From Deltaproteobacteria bacterium (GTDB taxonomy: Bacteria; Desulfobacterota; GWC2-55-46; UBA9637), in the NCBI GenBank assembly GCA_016219285.1, contig JACRNJ010000011.1, positions 1 to 60,223 of the forward strand: 60,223 bases of DNA. The letters are read 5' to 3'. The position numbers and the translations under genes are program-made. Below the pieces are notes generated by a model. That model had not been told where the DNA came from. It searched no databases and saw nothing but the letters and a program-made list of their open reading frames with translations. Shown here one piece after another: positions 19,611 through 28,574 of this stretch. The number at the start of each line of letters is the position of its first letter. Position 1 is the first letter of the stretch.

Positions 19611-20270
19611 ATGAGAAATCTTATTGTCATAAAAGGCGGAATATTTGTTGCATTCTTTATTGCGCTTGCAATTCTTTTAAAATACACAGATACTGCACAA
19701 TACCTCGATCCTGAAGGTTTAAGGAGATGGATTTCTGGATTAGGCCCATGGGGGCCCATTGCATATATTCTCATTTATAGCATCGCCCCGGTCTTCCTTT
19801 TTCCTGGAACTCCCCTTACTATTGCCGGCGGCGTCATTTTCGGCCCGATTGCAGGAAGCGTCTACACTGCTGTTGGCGCAACCATTGGGGCATCTGCTGC
19901 ATTTCTTATATCGCGGTATATGGCGCGTGAATTAGTCGCAAAACTGCTAAAAAACAGAAAATTGAACACCTTGGACAAAGAGGTGGAAAAGCAAGGCTGG
20001 AAGATAGTCGCGTTTAGCAGACTAATCCCTTTATTTCCATTCAACCTGCTGAATTATGCCTTTGGCCTCACAAGTATAAAATTCAGCCACTATGTGCTGG
20101 CATCTTTTATCTTTATGCTTCCTGCCATTATTGCCTTCGTGGTTTTTTCGAGTTCACTGCTGGATTTGATTAGAGGCAAAGTTTCAAGGGAGTTTTTAAT
20201 TGGGTTAATCCTTGTTATTATAATCTCGGCAATTCCCATAGTGTATAAAAGAATCAAAGAAGACGTTTAA
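19611..20270 (+). CDS. TVP38/TMEM64 family membrane protein
   Basis: 219 aa; GPWGPIAYILIYSIAPVFLFPGTPLTIAGGVIFGP, FSRLIPLFPFNLLNYAFGLT. Confidence 0.87.
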   Translation: MRNLIVIKGGIFVAFFIALAILLKYTDTAQYLDPEGLRRWISGLGPWGPIAYILIYSIAPVFLFPGTPLTIAGGVIFGPIAGSVYTAVGATIGASAAFLISRYMARELVAKLLKNRKLNTLDKEVEKQGWKIVAFSRLIPLFPFNLLNYAFGLTSIKFSHYVLASFIFMLPAIIAFVVFSSSLLDLIRGKVSREFLIGLILVIIISAIPIVYKRIKEDV

Positions 20271-20275
20271 AAAAT

Positions 20276-20863
20276 ATGGAGAAGAAGAGCGCCCTTGTCA
20301 TTATAGATGTTCAAAACGATTTCTGCCCAGGCGGGGCGCTGCCGGTGCCTGAAGGAGACAAGGTGGTGCCTGTTCTGAACAAATATATAAAGATGTTTCA
20401 GAAGGCAGGCCTTGTTATTTATGCATCAAGAGACTGGCATCCAGAAAAAACCCAACACTTCAAACAATTTGGCGGCTTATGGCCGCCGCATTGTATTCAG
20501 GGAACAAAGGGCGCTGAATTTCATCCAGGCCTTAAACTTCCTTTGCATACCGTAATCGTTACTAAGGGTGAAAATCCGAATGAGGATAGCTATTCTGGAT
20601 TTCAAGCCCGCAATTATGAAAAAAAGCCTTTTACAGACAGTTTAAGAGAAAAAGGCATTAAACACGTTTATGTAGGTGGACTAGCAACTGACTACTGTGT
20701 TAGGGCAACGGTGTTAGATGCTTTAAAGCAAGGGTTTAACGTAACCGTCCTAATTGATGCAATAAAAGGGGTAGATATAAAGCCTGGGGATTCAGCAGAG
20801 GCCATAAAAGAGATGGAAGGGGCAGGTGCAAACAAGGCTGTCTTGGCAGATTTAAGGCTGTAA
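20276..20863 (+). CDS. pncA: Nicotinamidase
   Basis: ALVIIDVQNDFCPGGALPVPEGD, SRDWHPEKTQHF, GGLATDYCVRATVLDA. Confidence 0.92.
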   Translation: MEKKSALVIIDVQNDFCPGGALPVPEGDKVVPVLNKYIKMFQKAGLVIYASRDWHPEKTQHFKQFGGLWPPHCIQGTKGAEFHPGLKLPLHTVIVTKGENPNEDSYSGFQARNYEKKPFTDSLREKGIKHVYVGGLATDYCVRATVLDALKQGFNVTVLIDAIKGVDIKPGDSAEAIKEMEGAGANKAVLADLRL

Positions 20864-20925
20864 TACTTTTAAAGACTCTTTCGTAAAAAAGTTGGTGTAT
20901 GGAATTCTTAAGCAGACACTACATT

Positions 20926-21091
20926 AAATTTCCAATTTCTAAATCCTAATTTCTAATAAATCCTTGACAGGAAGAATATCTGTCAAGGATAAAATGTCAA
21001 ATGTAAAAAAATATCAAAAAATATGATTAAGAAGATAGAAATTTAGCCATTGGACATTTCATTGGAAATTAGACATTAGGGTTTAGGAATT
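20926..21091. repeat. Family B hairpin, copy 2 (right arm interrupted, loop inverted relative to copy 1)
   Basis: CCAATTTCTAAATCCTAATTTCTAATAAATCCTTGACAGGAAGAATATCTGTCAAGGAT...GGAAATTAGACATTAGGGTTTAGG. Confidence 0.8.
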
Positions 21092-21134
21092 GTATTTAGA
21101 GCATTCAACTTAAATACGAAAGAATCCTTTTAAA

Positions 21135-21161
21135 TTAGCACTCTGTATTGACGAGTGCTAA
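21135..21161 (+). promoter_or_regulatory. CIRCE operator (HrcA binding site)
   Basis: TTAGCACTC-N9-GAGTGCTAA, exact consensus, upstream of groES. Confidence 0.97.
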
Positions 21162-21169
21162 TTTTTCCC

Positions 21170-21198
21170 TTGACAAATAGATTGGCGGTGCATATATT
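21170..21198 (+). promoter_or_regulatory. Sigma-70-type promoter of groESL
   Basis: TTGACA (21170-21175), 17-nt spacer, TATATT (21193-21198). Confidence 0.75.
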
Positions 21199-21230
21199 AA
21201 CGGCAAATATTAATTAAAGGAGGATTTAAA

Positions 21231-21521
21231 ATGAAGATTAAACCACTTCACGACAGGATTTTAGTGAAGAGACTGGAAGAAGAGGAAAAGACAAAGGGAG
21301 GCATTATAATCCCTGACAGCGCAAAGGAAAAACCCATGGAAGGCGAGGTTGTCGCTGTTGGTCCAGGTAAAATGGCCGATGACGGTAAGAGGATTGCTAT
21401 GGATGTTAAAGCTGGCGACAGGGTGCTATACAGCAAGTATGGCGGTACCGAGGTAAAGATTGAAGGTGAGGAACACCTGATTATGAGAGAAGAGGATGTT
21501 CTTGGAATAATAGCAAAGTGA
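21231..21521 (+). CDS. groES: Co-chaperonin GroES
   Basis: [35 protein letters not shown]. Confidence 0.98.
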   Translation: MKIKPLHDRILVKRLEEEEKTKGGIIIPDSAKEKPMEGEVVAVGPGKMADDGKRIAMDVKAGDRVLYSKYGGTEVKIEGEEHLIMREEDVLGIIAK

Positions 21522-21526
21522 TTGTC

Positions 21527-21579
21527 TGTAGTTGCCGATTCATCGGCTCTTTTAATACATCCATAAATGGGCAAACTAC
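21527..21579. repeat. Family A palindromic repeat, copy 3 (groES-groEL spacer)
   Basis: GTAGTTGCCGATTCATCGGCTCTTTTAATACATCCATAAATGGGCAAACTAC. Confidence 0.8.
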
Positions 21580-21586
21580 AAAATAA

Positions 21587-23257
<1,671 letters not shown>

Positions 23258-23284
23258 TAAGGTAAAGTCTAAATCCTCATGTAA

Positions 23285-23317
23285 AAGGGTGTCCAAATAA
23301 TCTGGACACCCTTTTTT
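23285..23317 (+). terminator. Rho-independent terminator after groEL
   Basis: AAGGGTGTCCAAATAATCTGGACACCCTTTTTT. Confidence 0.9.
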
Positions 23318-23346
23318 ATTTATGGAATAACAGGTATATTATCACC

Positions 23347-23469
23347 ATAGGCAGCGACATAAATTTGTAGTCTGCCGATTTATCGGCGATTTTAAAATAC
23401 GCCCATGGGGCGCCCAACAGAAGGTTAGGTCGGGCAAACTACAGCTACTTATTTTTGTCGTCCACTATA
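23347..23469. repeat. Family A palindromic repeat, copy 4 (extended form)
   Basis: ATAGGCAGCGACATAAATTTGTAGTCTGCCGATTTATCGGCGATTTTAAAATACGCCC...GGGCAAACTACAGCTACTTATTTTTGTCGTCCACTATA; flanks match copy 2. Confidence 0.85.
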
Positions 23470-23485
23470 AGAGGTGGTTTCTAAA

Positions 23486-24142
23486 ATGCGAGACGCGGAT
23501 ATAGCCTCGGCCATAAAAATACTTAAGGCGGCAAATAAACTGTTTACCATCCCGGCCGTTACCCAAATCTCCCAAACATCCCGTAGCCCTTTTATGGTAT
23601 TGATCTCATGTATCCTAAGCCTGAGAACAAAGGATAACACAACTATGCAGGCATCGGAAAGACTATTCAGCCTCGCAAAAACACCTGAGGCTATGATGGA
23701 TATGCCTATTAAAACAATTGAAAAGACAATCTACCCTGTGGGTTTTTACAGAAACAAAGCTAAGGTTATTAAAAATATCTGCAAGAAATTAGTAGAAACA
23801 TACCATTCAAGGGTGCCTGATAGTATTGATGAACTTTTAGAGTTTAATGGTGTTGGAAGGAAGACAGCAAACCTTGTTGTAACATTAGGCTATGGAAAAC
23901 CGGGCATATGTGTTGATACCCATGTACACAGAATAAGCAACCGATTGGGTTATGTAAAAACAAAAACACCTGATGAGACAGAATTTGCCTTGAGAAAAAA
24001 ACTCCCAAAGAGATATTGGATTATTATAAACGACCTTCTTGTAACCTTTGGGCAGAATATCTGCAAACCTGTTTCGCCCCTGTGCAGCCAATGCAGGCTT
24101 TATAGGTATTGCGAGAGAGTTGGTGTAGTAAAAAGCAGGTAA
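23486..24142 (+). CDS. nth: Endonuclease III
   Basis: [48 protein letters not shown]6CX2CX5C cluster near the C-terminus. Confidence 0.92.
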   Translation: MRDADIASAIKILKAANKLFTIPAVTQISQTSRSPFMVLISCILSLRTKDNTTMQASERLFSLAKTPEAMMDMPIKTIEKTIYPVGFYRNKAKVIKNICKKLVETYHSRVPDSIDELLEFNGVGRKTANLVVTLGYGKPGICVDTHVHRISNRLGYVKTKTPDETEFALRKKLPKRYWIIINDLLVTFGQNICKPVSPLCSQCRLYRYCERVGVVKSR

Positions 24143-24214
24143 TTGTCCAAATTTCCCATTGCCATGCCTGACAATTTATACTAAACTCATGGAGCGGATA
24201 TTAAATTATTCTTT

Positions 24215-27200
24215 ATGAACCTATCTTCTTTTTTATCCAAAGGCCACATCCTCTTCAATTTCAGGGCAAAAGACCACACAGAGGCATTAAAAAATATGGT
24301 CTGCCTTCTTGGCAGGGCATGTGAAGACCAAAACTCCATCAAGGCATTAAAAGATCACGAGAGTATAGACGGCGTCCTCACTGGTACTGGCTCTGCAATA
24401 TTCCATACCTTTTCAGAGGCAGTGGAGGATATGAAACTTATCCTCGCTATCTCAAAACAGGGGATTCCTCATCCGGCAAAAACAAGGGGTAAAATCCACA
24501 TACTTTTCCTTATCGTCTCGCCTATTAAAGAAAGCGGCACACATTTCCAATTACTTTCGCAGTTGGAAGGCTTTCTTTTAAATAAAATCTTCCGCAATAC
24601 AATCCTCACAGCAAAGACAAAAGAAACTGTTATAGATATAGTAAAAAAAGAGGAAGGATTGGGCAGAGATGCGTATGTTCCGTTAACACGTGACGAGATA
24701 TTCGCAGAGCTTAATACACAGGAGGCAGGGCTTACTGATAAGGAGGCCTTGCACAGGCTTCATACTGTCGGGCTCAATATTCTCAAAAGGGTTGCAGCGA
24801 AATATTTTTTCTACGATTTTCTGCGAAATTTAACAAACCTTTTTGCAATACTTTTGTGGCTCGGAGGCATCTTGTCGTTTGTCGCAGGCATGCCTGAATT
24901 GGGCTGGGCTATATTCCTTGTTGTTATCATCAATGCAGGATTCAGCTTCTGGCAGGAATATAAGGCGGAGCGGGCTGTGGAGGCGCTCCAAAAACTTCTT
25001 CCGCAAAAGGTAAGGGTTGTAAGAGGAGGCAAGGAAAAAGACATAACAAGCAGCGAGCTTGTGCCGGGAGATATTATTCTTTTGAACGAGGGCGATTATA
25101 TACCTGCTGACGGAAGGCTGATACAGGCTGACGATATGCGTGTTGACAACAGCCCTTTAACAGGCGAATCAAGGCCTGTGTATAAGATGGCAGAGTCGTT
25201 GGAGAATGGAAAAAACTTTATCTGGACAGAGATGCCGAACCTTATATTTGCAGGCACAGGCGTTTTATCCGGCATGGGCAAGGCAGTTGTTACAGCAACA
25301 GGCATGGATACAGAGATCGGCAAGGTTGCGTATCTCACCCAGGCCATAAAGACTGAAATGAGCCCTTTGCAAAAGGAGATGGTCAGAGTTACAGAGGTAG
25401 TTACATGGGTTGCATTAAGCCTTGGCATTATATTCTTTTTGCTTGGCTTTAAAATGGCAGGGCTTACACTGACAGAGAGTTTTATTTTTGCAATAGGCAT
25501 TATCGTTGCAAATGTGCCTGAAGGACTGCTTCCCACAGTCAGCCTTTCCCTTGCAATGGGGGTGCAGAGAATGGCAAGGAAAAAAGCAATTGTGAAAAAA
25601 CTCTCTGCCGTCGAAACCCTCGGCTCTGTAAATGTCATATGCACAGACAAGACAGGCACGCTTACCGCAAATGAGATGTGCGTGACACAGCTTTGGATTA
25701 ATGGAAAAACAATAGATATCGCCGGTGAAGGATATGAGCCAAAAGGGGATTTTACATGGAACAACAAAATACTTTCTTCAGATGATTTAAAAAGAGAAGG
25801 GGTTGATGAGCTTCTTAAGGCTGCGAGCCTTTGCAACAATGCACACATTGTTGCCCCTTTGCAGAGGGGTGCAGGGATGGGGTGGTCAATTTCCGGCGAC
25901 CCTACAGAAGGTGCTTTGGTTGTTGCCGCTGAAAAGGCCGGGCTGCATTTGGAGGAGCTGAAAAAACAAAATCCGAGAATCGCTCATCTTGCCTTTGAAA
26001 GAATAAGAAAGAGGATGACGACAATACATAAACATGGGACAGGGGGCGGAGGTCGGGAGTCAGGAGAAATAATGATTGCTTATGTCAAGGGTGCGCCAAA
26101 GGAGATGCTGGATTTATGCACAATGATGTATAGATATGGAACAGCGGTTAAACTAACAAGCGAGGACAGAGAGGCAATCTTAAAACAAAATGACTTAATG
26201 GCGTCACTTGGTTTAAGGGTGTTGGCAGTGGCATATCGGGAGATACAGTCAGGAGTCAGGGGTCAGGGGTCAGGAGATAAAACAAAATACACAGAGGACG
26301 ATGTGGAAAAGGATTTGACCTTCATCGGCCTGATTGCCATGTTTGACCCGCCAAGGCCAGAGGTTGGAAAGGCAATTGAGGAATGCCATTCTGCCGGCAT
26401 ACGGGTGATAATGATAACCGGCGATTATGGTCTTACAGCCGATGCAATTGCAAAAAAGGTTGGCATTGGAGGCAATAATCCAAAAGTGATAAGCGGTATT
26501 GAGCTTTCGAAGCTTTCTCACAGGGAATTAAGAGAGCTGCTCAAGCAAGGAGAAACTATTTTTGCCAGGGTTACGCCAAAGGACAAACTAATGGTTGTTG
26601 CAATGCTTCAGGATCTCGGTGAGATTGTGGCTGTTACTGGCGATGGTGTAAACGATGCGCCTGCGCTAAAGAAGGCTGATATAGGAATTGCGATGGGGCA
26701 ACGTGGAAGCGACGTGGCAAAGGAATCGGCAGAGATAGTGCTTACAGATGACAACTTTGCAACTATTGTGGAAGCGATCAAGGAAGGCAGGGCGGTATAT
26801 GCAAATATCAAAAAATTTGTGACATATATCTTTGCCAGCAACATTCCAGAGATTGTGCCTTTCATTGCTTTTGTCTTATTCAAGATACCTTTGCCGCTTA
26901 CTGTAATGCAGATACTTGCTGTGGATTTAGGCACCGATATTGTGCCTGCCCTCGGCCTCGGTGTGGAGCCGCATGAGAAAGGGATAATGAATCAGCCGCC
27001 CAGACCCAGAACAAAAAGGCTTCTTGATTTTAACCTGCTATCAAGGGCTTATCTATTTCTCGGCCCTATAGAGGCAGCCCTGTGTCTGTCAGGCTTCTTT
27101 TTTATCTATTGGCTAAGCGGATGGCAGTGGGGCGCTCCAATGCCTTCCAGCGGCATCACCTATACAACAGCAACGACCATGAGCCTTGCAGGCATTGTTG

Positions 27201-27454
27201 CATCCCAGATAGGAAATGTGTTTGCATGCAGGACAGAAAAAGAGTCAATATTCAACGTGGGTTTTTTTAACAACAGGCTTGTGCTGTTTGGCATAGCAGT
27301 TGAGATAACACTTGTATTGCTTTTTATATACATGCCTTTCATGCAAAAAATCTTCGGTCTTGCGCCGCTTGGTTTGAAAGAATGGATATTTCTGTTATTG
27401 TTTCCGGTGATAGTATTATCTATGGAGGAGATTAGAAAATGGCGGCAAAGGTAA
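24215..27454 (+). CDS. PTS EIIA-like domain fused to a P-type (Na,K-ATPase-like P2C) cation ATPase
   Basis: N-terminal ~150 aa EIIA(Ntr/fructose)-like (TGTGSAIFHTFSEAV, THFQLLSQLEGFL), then TGES, VANVPEGLLPTVSLSLAMG, CTDKTGTLT, GDGVNDAPALKKADIG, SNIPEIVPF, DLGTDIVPALGLG. Confidence 0.88.
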   Translation: MNLSSFLSKGHILFNFRAKDHTEALKNMVCLLGRACEDQNSIKALKDHESIDGVLTGTGSAIFHTFSEAVEDMKLILAISKQGIPHPAKTRGKIHILFLIVSPIKESGTHFQLLSQLEGFLLNKIFRNTILTAKTKETVIDIVKKEEGLGRDAYVPLTRDEIFAELNTQEAGLTDKEALHRLHTVGLNILKRVAAKYFFYDFLRNLTNLFAILLWLGGILSFVAGMPELGWAIFLVVIINAGFSFWQEYKAERAVEALQKLLPQKVRVVRGGKEKDITSSELVPGDIILLNEGDYIPADGRLIQADDMRVDNSPLTGESRPVYKMAESLENGKNFIWTEMPNLIFAGTGVLSGMGKAVVTATGMDTEIGKVAYLTQAIKTEMSPLQKEMVRVTEVVTWVALSLGIIFFLLGFKMAGLTLTESFIFAIGIIVANVPEGLLPTVSLSLAMGVQRMARKKAIVKKLSAVETLGSVNVICTDKTGTLTANEMCVTQLWINGKTIDIAGEGYEPKGDFTWNNKILSSDDLKREGVDELLKAASLCNNAHIVAPLQRGAGMGWSISGDPTEGALVVAAEKAGLHLEELKKQNPRIAHLAFERIRKRMTTIHKHGTGGGGRESGEIMIAYVKGAPKEMLDLCTMMYRYGTAVKLTSEDREAILKQNDLMASLGLRVLAVAYREIQSGVRGQGSGDKTKYTEDDVEKDLTFIGLIAMFDPPRPEVGKAIEECHSAGIRVIMITGDYGLTADAIAKKVGIGGNNPKVISGIELSKLSHRELRELLKQGETIFARVTPKDKLMVVAMLQDLGEIVAVTGDGVNDAPALKKADIGIAMGQRGSDVAKESAEIVLTDDNFATIVEAIKEGRAVYANIKKFVTYIFASNIPEIVPFIAFVLFKIPLPLTVMQILAVDLGTDIVPALGLGVEPHEKGIMNQPPRPRTKRLLDFNLLSRAYLFLGPIEAALCLSGFFFIYWLSGWQWGAPMPSSGITYTTATTMSLAGIVASQIGNVFACRTEKESIFNVGFFNNRLVLFGIAVEITLVLLFIYMPFMQKIFGLAPLGLKEWIFLLLFPVIVLSMEEIRKWRQR

Positions 27455-27571
27455 GATAGTATTTATATGATACTACCTCTTACAACGGCGGCCAAAGATG
27501 CTATTCTGGCTAGATATTAAGTTTGGATTGGTTAGGGTTAAAGTTTGCAGCCTAAACTTGCGCTTTTTGAG

Positions 27572-28309
27572 CTAATATTCCACCTCTTTCAAAAACAATC
27601 CATGCGGCGGCGCAGTTATGCCAGCCAATCTCCTGTCTTTGGCATCAATTATCGTTTGAAATTCTTCCACCTTAATCTTTCCTTTGCCAATAGCTGTCAA
27701 AGTTCCAACCATTATCCTTACCATGTGCCTTAAAAATGCCGTGCCTTTGACCTCAAATTCCAAAAAACCATCATCCCTCTTTTCTATTGAAAACGATAAA
27801 ACCTCTCTGACAGAATGCAGGGCATCACATTCAGCAGCCCTGAATGATGTAAAGTCCTTTTTGCCGATAAGGAGACTTGCTGCTGTCCTCATTGCATCTA
27901 TGTCTAATTTCTGAAACACATGCCATGAGAAATTTCTGTAGATGGCTGAGGGATAGGGTCTGTTGAGGATAAGGTATCTGTAGGTTTTTGATTTTGCGTC
28001 TTTCCTTGAATCAAAGTCCAGAAAAACATCTTCCGCATTTTTTATAACAATATCATCAGGAAGGAGGGCATTAAGCCCCATTTGAAAGGAATAGGGCTGG
28101 ATGCGGCTTTCTGTATTGAAATTAGCTGTCTGACCAAGCGCATTGACGCCTGCGTCAGTCCTGCTTGATGCAGTAAGCTCAATATCCTCGCCGGTCATTA
28201 TCTTTAGCTTTTCCTGAATTGTACCCTGAATGGTAGGAAGGTTTTTCTGAATCTGCCAGCCTGCGTAATTAGCGCCTTCATATTCAATGATGAGTTTAAT
28301 ATTGCGCAA
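27572..28309 (-). CDS. truA: tRNA pseudouridine(38-40) synthase TruA; probable TTG start
   Basis: RNIKLIIEYEGANYAGWQIQ, ASSRTDAGVNALGQ; the ORF call to 28429 extends into a repeat element. Confidence 0.9.
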   Translation of the reverse strand: MRNIKLIIEYEGANYAGWQIQKNLPTIQGTIQEKLKIMTGEDIELTASSRTDAGVNALGQTANFNTESRIQPYSFQMGLNALLPDDIVIKNAEDVFLDFDSRKDAKSKTYRYLILNRPYPSAIYRNFSWHVFQKLDIDAMRTAASLLIGKKDFTSFRAAECDALHSVREVLSFSIEKRDDGFLEFEVKGTAFLRHMVRIMVGTLTAIGKGKIKVEEFQTIIDAKDRRLAGITAPPHGLFLKEVEY

Positions 28310-28350
28310 TGTCTTTCCGCACGTTCCCTTCAATTTTATTCCTGCTGTAT

Positions 28351-28433
28351 TTGTATTTGCCGATTTACCTGTCTGCGTGTAATGCACAGGCAGGTCGGCG
28401 TCTTTAAAGACGCCCAATAAATCGGGCAACTAC
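28351..28433. repeat. Family A palindromic repeat, copy 5 (divergent)
   Basis: TTTGCCGATTTACCTGTCTGCG...GTCGGCGTCTTTAAAGACGCCCAATAAATCGGGCAACTAC. Confidence 0.6.
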
Positions 28434-28574
28434 TGCAAGCCAAAGGCTCATGAATGTTTCATATTAACGGACTTATATCACAGCGAGGAATAAACGGCAA
28501 GGACATGCAGGTTTTTGAATCTTGCATTATGCAAGGAGAATTGGTTATAATCCTTCGCCTGTTTTTTATATCGT

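Noticed and set aside
25096-25848. 250-aa minus-strand ORF within the P-type ATPase
   Set aside because: Shadow ORF of conserved coding sequence.
28310-28429. N-terminal extension of the truA ORF (MPDLLGVFKDADLPVHYTQTGKSANTNTAG...)
   Set aside because: This part is translated from Family A repeat DNA; TruA homology begins at RNIKLIIEYEG with a TTG start at 28309.
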